Positions 25,601-34,647 are shown, numbered from the stretch's first letter. The stretch is 64,000 nucleotides of DNA from Microlunatus soli (GCF_900105385.1 NZ_LT629772.1:4712001-4776000), one strand, 5' to 3'. Numbers and translations are program-made. The notes: generated by a model not told the origin, from the sequence alone.

Positions 25601-26614
25601 GTGGCACTCAGCATCCGGGGCCGGCCGATCCGGTTCAGCCTCGCCTGGTTGAAGCCGCCTCCGATGCCGGAGGACGGCAACATGACGCTGTTCGAGCATC
25701 TGCGCGAACTGCGATATCGCCTGGTCATCATCGTGTTGGCGATCGCGGTCGGACTGATCGTGGCGTTCATCTTCAACGCCCAGTTGTTCGACCTGATCAT
25801 GCACCCGTTCAAGATCGCCCAGGCGGTCGTCCAGGAACAGCATCCCGACATCAAATTGCAGACCATCGTCGAGGGCGTCGGCAGTTCGTTCACCCTGGTG
25901 CTGAAGACCTGCTTGATCGCGGCGATCATCGGCACCTCACCGATCTGGATCTACCAGATCTGGGCGTTCATCGTCCCTGGCCTGATGGCCAAGGAGAAGA
26001 AGTGGACGCTGATCTTCCTGAGCGCGGCGATCCCGCTGTTCCTGTTCGGTGTGGCTCTGGCCTACTTCGTGATCCCGAAGGGGATCGCGGTGATGATCGG
26101 CTTCAACCCCGACGCCGGCACCATCACCAACCTGCTCGACGTGCAGGGCTTCCTGACCTTCCTGATCCGCGTCATGATCGTGTTCGGTGCCGGATTCGAA
26201 CTGCCGGTGTTCGTGCTCGGTCTGAACTTCCTCGGCGTGGTCAAGGCCAAGCAGTTGTCCAAGGCCCGGCCGTTCATCATCTTCGCCTGTTTCGTGTTCG
26301 GCGCGGTGGCAACGCCGCAGACCGACCCGATCTCGATGCTGATGCTGGCCGCTCCGATGACGATCCTGTACATCGCCGCCGAGATCATCGCTCACATCCA
26401 CGATCGCGCGCTGGCCAGGCGTGGGGTCGACGGTGGGGTCGACGCCAACAGCGGCATCGCCAACGACCGGGCACTGGCTGCGCTCGAGGGGCGCGACCTG
26501 GACGCCACCGAGCCGTCCACCCAGCAGACCGTGGCCGATCTGCTCGGCCTCGGCCCGGCAACGACCAAGCCGGATGACGCGTCCGGCCCGGCCAAGGACG
26601 ATGACCGCTCCTGA
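25601..26614 (+). CDS. tatC: Sec-independent protein translocase TatC
   Basis: Six-helix core of the Tat translocase that recognises the twin-arginine signal peptide. Characteristic stretches are MTLFEHLRELRYRLVIIVLA at the cytoplasmic N-terminus, SPIWIYQIWAFIVPGLMAKE, then the fourth-helix region FGAGFELPVFVLGL and ATPQTDPISMLMLAAPM. At 337 residues it is longer than the usual 250-310 because of N- and C-terminal hydrophilic tails. GTG 25601 follows tatA by 31 bp. The lipid kinase gene overlaps its last 14 bp. Actinobacterial order pafC-tatA-tatC is retained. Confidence 0.95.
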   Translation: MALSIRGRPIRFSLAWLKPPPMPEDGNMTLFEHLRELRYRLVIIVLAIAVGLIVAFIFNAQLFDLIMHPFKIAQAVVQEQHPDIKLQTIVEGVGSSFTLVLKTCLIAAIIGTSPIWIYQIWAFIVPGLMAKEKKWTLIFLSAAIPLFLFGVALAYFVIPKGIAVMIGFNPDAGTITNLLDVQGFLTFLIRVMIVFGAGFELPVFVLGLNFLGVVKAKQLSKARPFIIFACFVFGAVATPQTDPISMLMLAAPMTILYIAAEIIAHIHDRALARRGVDGGVDANSGIANDRALAALEGRDLDATEPSTQQTVADLLGLGPATTKPDDASGPAKDDDRS

Positions 26615-27533
26615 GCCTGGCCGACGGGCGGCCGGCAGGGTCGCGCTGGTGGTCAACCCGTCGGCGGGTAAGGGCCGTGCCCAGGAAGTTCTGCCCGAGA
26701 TCGCGGGACGGATCCGCGACGCCGGCCACACTCTGGACATCTGGCTCAGCCGGGACTTCGGTGAGGCGCGGGAACTGATCCACAAGGCGGCCAACTCCGC
26801 CGCCGACGTGGTCGCGGTGATGGGCGGCGACGGGATCCTGCATCTGGGCGTCAACGAGGCGGCCCGCGCCCAGCTGTCCGGGCCGTCGGCACCGACGCTG
26901 GGCCTGATCCCGGCCGGCACCGGCAACGACCTGTGCCGCGGGTTGGACATCGGCGAGGACCCGCTGAAGGCACTGGACGTGATCCTGGCCGGCCACGAGC
27001 GACAGATCGACCTGGCCCGGGTCGGTGAGGCGTTCATCGGGACCATCGTCGCCACCGGCTTCGACGCGCTGGTCAATCGGCGGGCCAACGACATGAACTG
27101 GCCGAAGGGGTCGGCCCGCTATCCGCTGGCCCTGATGGCCGTGCTGCGGACCTTCCAGCCGTTGCAGTACCAGCTCACCATCGACGGCGTACGGCGTGAC
27201 CTGGACGCGATGCTGGTCGCCGTCGGCAACACCCGCAGCTACGGCGGCGGGATCAGGATCTGTCCCGACGCCGACCCGTCCGACGGGCTGCTCGAGGTGA
27301 CCATCATCCATCCGGTGGGCCGCCCGACGCTGTTGCGGCTGATGCCGTCGCTGTACACCGGGAAGTTCGTCTCCGACCCCTGCGTCGAGCTGCTCCGGGT
27401 GCGGGACATCACCATCGACGGCCCCGGCCTGGTCGGGTTCGGCGACGGCGAGATGATCGGCGCCGCCCCGCTGACGGTCAGCCAGGTCCCCGCCGCGCTC
27501 CGCGTCTGCCTACCCCCGATCCCAACCCGCTGA
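26601..27533 (+). CDS. Diacylglycerol kinase-family lipid kinase
   Basis: Soluble lipid kinase of 310 residues (DgkB/YegS family) that would phosphorylate diacylglycerol or a related lipid. The catalytic domain holds VALVVNPSAGKGRAQEV, the nucleotide-binding Gly-rich motif VMGGDGILHLGVNEA (family GGDGT, here GGDGI) and LIPAGTGNDLCRGL. The second domain contains VAVGNTRSYGGGIRICPDAD and the closing VGFGDGEMIGAAPL. ATG 26601 overlaps tatC by 14 bp. The Thr-to-Ile change in GGDG(T) is unusual and could alter ATP binding. A second family member lies at 33658-34641. Confidence 0.9.
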   Translation: MTAPEPGRRAAGRVALVVNPSAGKGRAQEVLPEIAGRIRDAGHTLDIWLSRDFGEARELIHKAANSAADVVAVMGGDGILHLGVNEAARAQLSGPSAPTLGLIPAGTGNDLCRGLDIGEDPLKALDVILAGHERQIDLARVGEAFIGTIVATGFDALVNRRANDMNWPKGSARYPLALMAVLRTFQPLQYQLTIDGVRRDLDAMLVAVGNTRSYGGGIRICPDADPSDGLLEVTIIHPVGRPTLLRLMPSLYTGKFVSDPCVELLRVRDITIDGPGLVGFGDGEMIGAAPLTVSQVPAALRVCLPPIPTR

Positions 27534-27587
27534 CCCGTCAGTTTCTCCCCGACACGCCGGGCGTGTCGGGGAGAAACTGACGGGTCA
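27531..27587 (+). terminator. Perfect 57-bp palindrome after the lipid kinase gene
   Basis: Two 28-bp arms, exactly complementary, around a single central G (27559). The left arm begins with the TGA stop of the kinase gene, and the right arm ends 33 bp before the helicase ATG. Likely an intrinsic terminator, although no U tract follows; a mobile palindromic element is the alternative. Confidence 0.65.
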
Positions 27588-27605
27588 GCGTGGATGGGCG
27601 CCGAG

Positions 27606-27611
27606 TACCGT
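27606..27611 (+). promoter_or_regulatory. -10 box (TACCGT), leaderless promoter of the helicase
   Basis: TACCGT 8 bp before ATG 27620, and 18 bp after the palindrome. Confidence 0.4.
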
Positions 27612-27619
27612 GGGCGGCG

Positions 27620-30580
27620 ATGTCCGCAGAGCAACGGGGTGATTCGTCCCCCTCCGATTCCCCCGCCCGGTCGAGCAGCCCATCCGAGGCGTACGCGCAG
27701 TTCCGCGCCACCCAACTGAGCGCTTCGCTCGCCGGCTTCGCCAGTGCCTACGGCTTCGACTTCGACGACTACCAGCGTGAGGCCTGCCACCACGTGGAGG
27801 ACGGATCCGGGGTGCTGGTCGCCGCACCGACCGGGGCCGGCAAGACCATCGTCGGCGAATACGCGGTCTATCTCGCCCTGCAGCAGGGCCGCAAGGCCTT
27901 CTACACCACGCCGATCAAGGCCCTGTCCAACCAGAAGTACGCCGACCTGGTCCGCCGGCACGGCGCCGACAATGTCGGTCTGCTGACCGGCGACTCCTCG
28001 ATCAACTCCGAAGCCCCGGTCGTGGTGATGACCACCGAGGTGCTGCGGAACATGATCTACGCCGGGTCCAAGACCCTGAACGGTCTCGGTTACGTGGTGA
28101 TGGACGAGGTGCACTATCTCGCCGACCGGTTCCGCGGTGCGGTCTGGGAAGAGGTGATCATCGGGCTGGCCGAGTCGGTCCAGGTGGTCGCGCTGTCGGC
28201 GACGGTCAGCAACGCCGAGGAATTCGGCGACTGGCTGGCCGAGGTCCGCGGCGACATGGCCGTGGTGGTCTCCGAACGGCGGCCGGTGCCGCTGTTCCAG
28301 CACGTGCTGGTCGGCCGCAAGCTGCACGACCTGTTCCAGGGGGTGGCGCCGACGGCGATCACGGCCGCCGACGGCAAACAGCGCGGCGGCAAGAAGGCCG
28401 AGGTCAATCCGGCGTTGACCCGGATCGCCAAGGACGAGGCCCGCGCCGTCCGCGACGACTCCCGGCGGCCCCGGGGACGCAGTGGCAAGGGCAAGCGGTC
28501 GGTCTCCTACGGCAGCGGTCGCTACGGTGGCGCCGCACACCGCAAGAACTGGGACGGCCCCGGTGAGAAAGGTGACCGCCGCCGGCCCCGCTCGCTCTCG
28601 GTGCCCAGCCGCTACGACGTCGTCGACGCCCTGGAACGCGACGGGCTGCTGCCCGCGATCGTATTCATCTTCTCCCGGGCCGGCTGCGACGCCGCGGTCC
28701 GCCAACTGCTCGGCTCCCATCTGCGGTTGACCGACCTCGACGAGCAGGCCGAACTGATCGCGATCGCCGAACGACACACCGCCGGCCTGAGCCGGTCCGA
28801 CAAACGGGCGCTCGGCTACGACAATTTCATCGAGGGGCTGATCCGCGGGATCGCGGCGCACCATGCCGGGCTGCTGCCGGCATTCAAGGAATGCGTCGAG
28901 GAAGCCTTCGTGAAGGGTCTGGTCAAGGTGGTGTTCGCCACCGAGACCCTGGCGCTGGGCATCAACATGCCGGCCCGCAGCGTGGTGCTGGAGAAGCTGG
29001 TCAAGTTCAACGGCGAAACCCATGCCGACATCACGCCGGGGGAGTACACCCAGCTCACCGGTCGCGCCGGCCGCCGCGGCATCGACGTCGAGGGGCACGC
29101 GGTGGTGCTCTGGCAGCCGGGCCTGGACCCGCGCGCGGTCGCCGGGCTGGCGTCACGGCGTACCTATCCGTTGAACTCATCCTTCGCGCCGACCTACAAC
29201 ATGGCGGTCAACCTGGTCGGGGCGGTCGGCCGGGACCGAGCCCGTACGCTGCTGGAACAGTCGTTCGCGCAGTACCAGTCCGACCGCTCGGTGGTCGGAC
29301 TGGCCCGCAAGGTGGCCCGGAACAAGACCGAGATCGACCGGTTGTTCGGCGAGGCGGCCTGTGACCGCGGCGACTTCATCGAGTACGCCGGGATGCGGGA
29401 GGAGATCACCCGGATCGAGTCCGAGGCTGCCCGGGATCGCAAGCTCAACCGGCAGTCCGAGGCGATCGCCGCCCTGCAGGACCTCAGCCGGGGCGACATC
29501 ATCCGGATCCCGTCCGGACGGTCCACGGGCTGGGCGGTGGTGATCGATCCCGGCGTCCAGGGTCACCGGCAGGCACCCCAACCTCAGGTGGAGACCGAGG
29601 AGGGGCAGGTCCGCCGCCTCGGCATCGTCGACTTCCCGACCCCGCCGCCGGTGGTCGGCCGGATCAAGGTGCCCAAGCACTACCACCCGAAGGACAAGGC
29701 GACCGTCCGCAACCTGCGGGCGGCCCTGGAGGCCAAGCTGCACACCCTCGATCTTGATCTTGGTCGGTACAAGCCGTCGGCGATGGACCCGGAGGCGACC
29801 GCCCGGGTCGCGGTGTTGCGGGAGCGGCTGGAGAATCATCCCTGCCACAACTGCCCCGAACGGGAGACCCACGCCAGGATCGCGGCGGCCGCCTTCCGGC
29901 TGCAGCGCGAAAATGATCAAGCAGATCGGCAGATGGATCGGCGGACGTCGACCATCGCGGTCCAGTTCGACAAGATCTGCCAGATCCTCACCGCCTTCGG
30001 CTACCTCGGCGACGGCGCGGCCGACGACCGGGTCACCGACGCCGGCCGGATGCTGGCCAGGATCTATGCCGAACTTGATCTTGTGGCCGCCGAATGCATC
30101 CGTGCCGGTGTCTTCGACGGTCTCACCGTGCCGCAGTTGGCGGCGGTGCTGTCGACGTTGATCTACGAGGCACGGCGTACTGATCATGGTCGGTTCCGTC
30201 CGCAGATGCCGGATCGGCAGAGCGAGGACGCGATGGTGGCACTGCGTCGGATCTGGCGCGAGGTGTCCTTCGCCGAGCGGGACGTCCGGTTGGAACGCGG
30301 CCCGGAGCCCGACATCGGCTTCGCCCGCGCCGCCTACGCCTGGGCCGCGGACCGGCCGCTGTCCGCCGTGCTGGACGACAACGACCTGACCGCCGGCGAC
30401 TTCGTGCGCTGGGTCCGGCAGGTGATCGACTTCGCCGGCCAGATCGCCGACGCCGCCGGACCGACCCCACTGCGGGAGACCGCCCGCACGGTGGTCACCG
30501 CGATGCGTCGCGGAGTGATCGACTTCACCCCCGACGAGCCGGACGGCAGCCCTGATCCGTACGTCGCCGATGACCGCTGA
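27620..30580 (+). CDS. helY: Ski2-like DEAD/DExH-box RNA helicase (HelY type)
   Basis: Large ATP-dependent helicase of 986 residues, related to eukaryotic Ski2/Mtr4 and called HelY in mycobacteria. Motif I is VAAPTGAGKTIVGEYAVYLA, motif Ia YTTPIKALSNQKY, motif II VVMDEVHYLADRFRGAVWEE and motif III ALSATVSNAEEFGDWL. Domain 2 has INMPARSVVLEKLVKFNG and motif VI QLTGRAGRRGIDVEG. The C-terminal half includes a Cys pair motif PCHNCPERE and a DSHCT-like end. A basic insertion at about residues 245-325 (RRPRGRSGKGKRSVSYGSGR) may bind RNA. It ends the conserved pafBC-tatAC-helY block. Confidence 0.93.
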   Translation: MSAEQRGDSSPSDSPARSSSPSEAYAQFRATQLSASLAGFASAYGFDFDDYQREACHHVEDGSGVLVAAPTGAGKTIVGEYAVYLALQQGRKAFYTTPIKALSNQKYADLVRRHGADNVGLLTGDSSINSEAPVVVMTTEVLRNMIYAGSKTLNGLGYVVMDEVHYLADRFRGAVWEEVIIGLAESVQVVALSATVSNAEEFGDWLAEVRGDMAVVVSERRPVPLFQHVLVGRKLHDLFQGVAPTAITAADGKQRGGKKAEVNPALTRIAKDEARAVRDDSRRPRGRSGKGKRSVSYGSGRYGGAAHRKNWDGPGEKGDRRRPRSLSVPSRYDVVDALERDGLLPAIVFIFSRAGCDAAVRQLLGSHLRLTDLDEQAELIAIAERHTAGLSRSDKRALGYDNFIEGLIRGIAAHHAGLLPAFKECVEEAFVKGLVKVVFATETLALGINMPARSVVLEKLVKFNGETHADITPGEYTQLTGRAGRRGIDVEGHAVVLWQPGLDPRAVAGLASRRTYPLNSSFAPTYNMAVNLVGAVGRDRARTLLEQSFAQYQSDRSVVGLARKVARNKTEIDRLFGEAACDRGDFIEYAGMREEITRIESEAARDRKLNRQSEAIAALQDLSRGDIIRIPSGRSTGWAVVIDPGVQGHRQAPQPQVETEEGQVRRLGIVDFPTPPPVVGRIKVPKHYHPKDKATVRNLRAALEAKLHTLDLDLGRYKPSAMDPEATARVAVLRERLENHPCHNCPERETHARIAAAAFRLQRENDQADRQMDRRTSTIAVQFDKICQILTAFGYLGDGAADDRVTDAGRMLARIYAELDLVAAECIRAGVFDGLTVPQLAAVLSTLIYEARRTDHGRFRPQMPDRQSEDAMVALRRIWREVSFAERDVRLERGPEPDIGFARAAYAWAADRPLSAVLDDNDLTAGDFVRWVRQVIDFAGQIADAAGPTPLRETARTVVTAMRRGVIDFTPDEPDGSPDPYVADDR

Positions 30581-30589
30581 GCCGACGGT

Positions 30590-31030
30590 TCAGCGCAGCG
30601 ACTCCAGCACCTTCTGCAGTCGGCGGTCGCGGGTCTGGTCGGTCTTGGCACCGGAGATCGACTCCGCGTGCTGCCGTTGTTTGCTGACCGACAACTTCGC
30701 CCAGGCGTCGGCGGCCGCCGTGTCGTCGGCGAGGGCGGCCGCCAGCGCGGCAGGAGTCTCGACGGTGCGTGGTGCATCGTCCAGTTCGAGACGCACCTCG
30801 ATCTCGTCGCCGGCGCCGCGTCCGGTCGCCTTCCGGGTCTCGGCATTGAACGAGATCAGGAAGCGGCCGCCCATCGAGGAGATGGTGTTGCGGTAGCTGT
30901 AGTCGCCGTCGACGGTGACGACCACCGGCACCCGCCTGCCGTGATCGAAGCTCTGCACGACGTCGTCCGGGACGACGATCCCGACGTTGTTGCCGCCGGT
31001 CGCCGCGAGCACGGTCCGGAACGTGGGCAT
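30590..31030 (-). CDS. DUF1905/YdeI-family protein
   Basis: Protein of 146 residues. The N-terminal DUF1905 domain (beta-barrel-like, about 1-90) has RTVLAATGGNNVGIVVPDDV and ISSMGGRFLISFNAETRKAT. The C-terminal half (AALADDTAAADAWAKLSVSK onward) is the YdeI/OmdA-type helical segment, ending RRLQKVLESLR. Exact function unknown; some relatives protect against peptides or participate in stress responses. ATG 31030 has GGAGG upstream on the minus strand. Convergent with the helicase gene. Confidence 0.85.
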   Translation of the reverse strand: MPTFRTVLAATGGNNVGIVVPDDVVQSFDHGRRVPVVVTVDGDYSYRNTISSMGGRFLISFNAETRKATGRGAGDEIEVRLELDDAPRTVETPAALAAALADDTAAADAWAKLSVSKQRQHAESISGAKTDQTRDRRLQKVLESLR

Positions 31031-31134
31031 GATGCACCTCCGAGGTGGGGCCGTCTCGGTGTGGCCGCCGAGATCGGATGGGCCAACACTACGGCGCAGT
31101 CGAGGTCACGATTCACCGCAGCTCCGCCGGCAGC

Positions 31135-31536
31135 TCAGTGCTCGGCGTGCTGGTCGAACCCTTCCGGTGGCTGGTCGACGAAGGCCGAGACCGCTGCGAT
31201 CCTTCCGTCGTCGGTGAGGTCCAGGATGTCGGTGCCGGTGGCGAACGAGGTGCCGTCGGCCAGCACGATCTCCCACGGCACCCGGGCCCGATCATGATGA
31301 TGATCGGCGGCGCCCCGGCCCCGGTACGAGACCGGCCCGACGTGCTCGGTGAACTCGGCACGGAAGCCGATCAGCTGGTCGACGCCGTGGAAGATCCCCG
31401 GCAACGCGTGATACTCGACGTCGTCGGCGAAGACCTCGGCAGCGATGGCGCGCTGGTCGACCTCGGTCGCGGCACTCCAGAACTGCAGGTACTGCTCGAT
31501 CGTGCTCTCGGTTGTGTGCTCGGTGGTGGTGGACAT
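31135..31536 (-). CDS. SnoaL-like/NTF2-fold protein
   Basis: Small NTF2-superfamily protein of 133 residues; members are polyketide cyclases, isomerases or ligand-binding proteins, and the role here is unknown. Typical features are the start helix EQYLQFWSAATEVDQRAIAA, VFADDVEYHALPGIFHGVDQ and the closing strand pair IVLADGTSFATGTDILDLTD. The His-rich loop GRGAADHHHDRARV is unusual. ATG 31536 follows AGAGGAAA. Divergent from an MmyB-like regulator 133 bp away, suggesting regulation by it. Confidence 0.83.
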   Translation of the reverse strand: MSTTTEHTTESTIEQYLQFWSAATEVDQRAIAAEVFADDVEYHALPGIFHGVDQLIGFRAEFTEHVGPVSYRGRGAADHHHDRARVPWEIVLADGTSFATGTDILDLTDDGRIAAVSAFVDQPPEGFDQHAEH

Positions 31537-31669
31537 GGTTGTTTCCTCTGCTGTCGGATCGGCCGACCACCGGGTGGCGGTCTCGATCCAGCGTCGCTCG
31601 GTCGACGTCCGGAGTCGATTACCTCCCAGGTCATTGTTCTGCCGCACCGGTTCGCGAGAGGCTGGCTGC

Positions 31670-32497
31670 ATGTCCGCTCCGACCTCGGCTGCCCCAACGG
31701 TCCCGGCCTCGTCAGTGATCGGTGATCTGCTCCGCGACTGGCGGATCCGGCGCCGCCGTTCGCAACTCGATGTCGCGATCGCGGCCGAGGTGTCGACCCG
31801 ACATCTGAGCTTCGTCGAGACCGGCCGGTCGCGCCCGAGCCCGATGATGATCGAACGGCTCTGCGACGAGCTGGACGTTCCGCTGCGGGAACGCAATGCG
31901 CTGCATCTGGCCGCCGGCCTCGCCCCGCCGCATCGGGAGAGTGGGCTGCAGGACCTCGGTTCGGCACGGTCCGCGATCGACGCGGTGCTGACCGGTCATC
32001 TGCCGAGCCCTGCCGCAGCGGTCGACGTGCACTGGGACCTGGTCGCCGCGAACCCGATGATGCAGTATTTTCTCGCCGACCTCCCCGAACGGCTCCGCGA
32101 GCCGGTGAACATGCTGCGTTCGACGCTGCACCCCGACGGCCTGCTGCCGCGGCTGGCCAATCCGCGACAGTGGCGGCGGCACGCGCTGAACCGGGTCCGT
32201 CGCCAGTTCGACCGCACCGGCGACCCGGGCCTCAGCGAGCTGTACGCCGAACTGTCGGCCTATCCGGAACCGGAGCCCGGTCCGGGTGAGCACGGCAGCC
32301 CCGACGACGACCTCGTCGTCGGCTTGCGGATGCTGACCGACAACGGTGAGCTCGCGTTCCTGTACACCGTCACCGTCTTCGGAGCGCCGCGGGATGTGAC
32401 GCTGGACGAGCTCGCCATCGAGACCTTCTTCCCGGCCGACGACGCCACCCGAGAACAGTTGGCGATGCTGGCGACGCGGATCGCCACTGATCACTGA
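31670..32497 (+). CDS. XRE-family regulator with MmyB-like ligand-binding domain
   Basis: Regulator of 275 residues. The N-terminal HTH covers about residues 12-75 (IGDLLRDWRIRRRRSQLDVA, then STRHLSFVETGRSRPSPMM). The C-terminal MmyB-like domain of PAS-related fold contains HWDLVAANPMMQYFLADLPE and LRMLTDNGELAFLYTVTVFG. This architecture is very common in actinobacteria, and its ligands appear to be fatty-acid-like. Divergent from the SnoaL-like gene, the obvious candidate target. Start ATG 31670 chosen from the MSAPTSAAP N-terminus; upstream frame is non-coding. Confidence 0.9.
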   Translation: MSAPTSAAPTVPASSVIGDLLRDWRIRRRRSQLDVAIAAEVSTRHLSFVETGRSRPSPMMIERLCDELDVPLRERNALHLAAGLAPPHRESGLQDLGSARSAIDAVLTGHLPSPAAAVDVHWDLVAANPMMQYFLADLPERLREPVNMLRSTLHPDGLLPRLANPRQWRRHALNRVRRQFDRTGDPGLSELYAELSAYPEPEPGPGEHGSPDDDLVVGLRMLTDNGELAFLYTVTVFGAPRDVTLDELAIETFFPADDATREQLAMLATRIATDH

Positions 32498-32524
32498 GTT
32501 CGCCGATCCCGGCGATCCTCGGTT

Positions 32525-32655
32525 ACCCTGATCGGGCAGGGGAGTATCCCGATACGTCGTGTCGTCAATCCGGTCACCCACGTGACCCGGCACGCTCGGG
32601 CCCAATGGTCGGGCTGGGGGAGACCTGATCACCTCACGATGCCCCCGGAGGTCTT
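32525..32655 (+). promoter_or_regulatory. yybP-ykoY type (Mn2+) riboswitch upstream of terC
   Basis: The leader contains AGGGGAGTA (32538-32546) and GGGGGAGACCTGATC (32616-32630), the two conserved halves of the yybP-ykoY aptamer. P1 can form between TGATCGG (32529-32535) and CTGATCA (32625-32631). AGACCT (32621-32626) is complementary to AGGTCT (32649-32654), which covers the ribosome-binding site GGAGG (32647-32651) of the GTG at 32656. P1 and the sequestering stem share bases 32625-32626, giving a translational on-switch when metal is bound. The following gene is TerC, a typical target of this class. Confidence 0.8.
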
Positions 32656-33657
32656 GTGGTTGTCCCGATCTGGGTCTGGCTGGTCACCATCGGCGTGACA
32701 GCGGCCTTCTTCGTCTTCGAATTCCTCACCCACGTCCGTACTCCGCATGAGCCGACGATCCGCGAATCGGCGATCTGGTCGGGTGTCTACATCGGTCTGG
32801 CGTTGCTGTTCGGTGTCGGCATCTCGATCGTCAACGGTCCCGAGTACGGCGGCGAGTACTTCGCCGGCTATCTGACCGAGAAGGCATTGTCGGTCGACAA
32901 CCTGTTCGTCTTCCTGCTGCTGATGAGCGGATTCGCGGTGCCGCGTGCCTACCAGCAGAAGGTGTTGTTGATCGGCATCGTGATCGCGTTGATCATGCGG
33001 GGCATCTTCATCGCGGTCGGCGCGACCTTGATCGCCAATCTGTCCTGGGTCTTCTACATCTTCGGTGCGCTGCTGCTCATCCTTGCCTGGCGGCAGTTGC
33101 GGCACACCGACGAGAAGGATCCGGGGGACAACCTGATCACCCGGTGGGCACGCCGGGTGCTGCCGGTCACCGACGGTTTCCACGCCGACCGGCTGCTCAC
33201 CCGGGTCGACGGTCGCCGGATGGTGACGCCGCTGTTCATCACCGTCGTCGCTGTCGGATTCATCGATCTGATCTTCGCCGTCGACTCGATCCCGGCCATC
33301 TACGGGCTGACCGACCAGGCCTACATCGTCTTCACCGCCAACGCCTTCGCGCTGATGGGGCTGCGGCAGCTGTACTTCCTGCTGGGTGGCGTCCTGGAGC
33401 GATTGGTCTATCTGGCGCAGGGATTGGCGTTCATCCTCGGCTTCATCGGTGTGAAGTTGATCTTGCACGCGTTGCACGTGAACGAGCTGCCGTTCGTCAA
33501 CGGCGGTCAACCGGTGGCGTGGGCGCCGGAGATCCCGACCTGGCTGTCGTTGGTGGTGATCGCCGCGGCGATCCTGGTCGCGACCGTCGCCAGCCTGGCC
33601 CGTACCCGGGGGCAGGTGCAGTCGACGGCAGTCCCGGGCGACGACAACGCCGGGTGA
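32656..33657 (+). CDS. TerC/Alx family membrane protein, probable manganese exporter
   Basis: Integral membrane protein of 333 residues with about nine helices, of the TerC family (Alx-like branch), members of which export Mn2+ or load it onto secreted proteins. Conserved acidic motifs are EKALSVDNLFVFLLLMSGFA in helix 3 and FIDLIFAVDSIPAIYGLTDQ, with the paired Asp residues expected to bind metal. FTANAFALMGLRQLYFLL follows. It is preceded by a yybP-ykoY type riboswitch, which strongly supports manganese. Its stop abuts the stop of the convergent lipid kinase gene, forming TGATCA (33655-33660). Confidence 0.92.
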   Translation: MVVPIWVWLVTIGVTAAFFVFEFLTHVRTPHEPTIRESAIWSGVYIGLALLFGVGISIVNGPEYGGEYFAGYLTEKALSVDNLFVFLLLMSGFAVPRAYQQKVLLIGIVIALIMRGIFIAVGATLIANLSWVFYIFGALLLILAWRQLRHTDEKDPGDNLITRWARRVLPVTDGFHADRLLTRVDGRRMVTPLFITVVAVGFIDLIFAVDSIPAIYGLTDQAYIVFTANAFALMGLRQLYFLLGGVLERLVYLAQGLAFILGFIGVKLILHALHVNELPFVNGGQPVAWAPEIPTWLSLVVIAAAILVATVASLARTRGQVQSTAVPGDDNAG

Positions 33658-34641
33658 TCAGCGGATCCTCGGCATCGGCGGATCCTGACCGGCGTCCAGT
33701 CGCGCGGCGGTTGAGTCGACCGGCACCAGCACCCGGAGGGCGTTGCGCGCAACGTGGAACTCCTGCGGGGTCCGAGCAACCAGCTCACCATCGACGTTGA
33801 CCGGCAACGGTGGCTCTGTCGTCACTGTCACCGAGCGGGTCACCAGATGGGTGACGTTGTCCCGATGCACGAAGGCGCCGCTGCGGAAGCTGCGGAGTAC
33901 GGCGGTCAGGTCGCGGCGCCGTTCGGCGCGGATGGCGTAGACGTCGAGCGCATGATCATCCAGGCCGGCGTCCGGCGCGACGACGTTGCCGCCGCCGTAG
34001 TGCCGCCCGTTGCCGACCGCGATCTGGACCAGCTGGTCGAGCTCGATCGGGTCCCGGCTGCCGTCCGGGAAGGTGAACATGGCCGAGAACGGGCGCTGCC
34101 GCCGGACCGCGCCGAGGACGGCGATCGGGTAGGCCAGCCGGCCCGCTCGTCGCTTGAGCCGATCGGTGAGCACCTCGGTCGTCGTCACCGACAGGCCGAC
34201 CGAGGCGACATTGGCGAAATAGTTGGTGCCCATCACTCCGAGGTCGACGTCGACGACGTGATGCTGGGCGATCACCTCGCAGGCGGCAGCGACCGTCGTC
34301 GGGATCCCCAGGGTGCGGGCGAAGTCGTTGGCGGTGCCGAGCGGCAGGATGCCGAGCACGGGCAGCTGGTCGGCCAGGTGATCGACAACGGCACTGATCG
34401 TCCCGTCGCCGCCGCCGAGGACGACCAGATCGGTGCCGGAGCGGACCAACTCCTGAACGACCTCGGGGATCCTCGCCGGGTCGTCGATCCCGAAGGTCGA
34501 TGTCAACGGCAGTCCGCGATCCAGCAGCAGTTGCCGGGCGGTCCGGAAATCGCGTTCGCCGGTACGGGATCGGGTGTTGACCACCAGGGCCGCCGCGCTC
34601 GGCCGCCGGCTCGCTTCGTTCGACGCCCCCGTACGATCCAC
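33658..34641 (-). CDS. Diacylglycerol kinase-family protein (second copy)
   Basis: Lipid kinase of 327 residues in the DgkB/YegS family. Motifs: AALVVNTRSRTGERDF, the glycine-rich VVLGGGDGTISAVVDHL with the canonical GGDGT, LGILPLGTANDFARTLGIPT, and VGNGRHYGGGNVVAPDA in the second domain. Compared with the copy at 26601 it keeps the Thr of GGDGT and is more typical. The start is GTG 34641, 6 bp after a minus-strand TACCCT box. Transcribed away from the FAD/Fe-S dehydrogenase, with a 51-bp gap. Confidence 0.92.
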   Translation of the reverse strand: MDRTGASNEASRRPSAAALVVNTRSRTGERDFRTARQLLLDRGLPLTSTFGIDDPARIPEVVQELVRSGTDLVVLGGGDGTISAVVDHLADQLPVLGILPLGTANDFARTLGIPTTVAAACEVIAQHHVVDVDLGVMGTNYFANVASVGLSVTTTEVLTDRLKRRAGRLAYPIAVLGAVRRQRPFSAMFTFPDGSRDPIELDQLVQIAVGNGRHYGGGNVVAPDAGLDDHALDVYAIRAERRRDLTAVLRSFRSGAFVHRDNVTHLVTRSVTVTTEPPLPVNVDGELVARTPQEFHVARNALRVLVPVDSTAARLDAGQDPPMPRIR

Positions 34642-34647
34642 GTGCCA

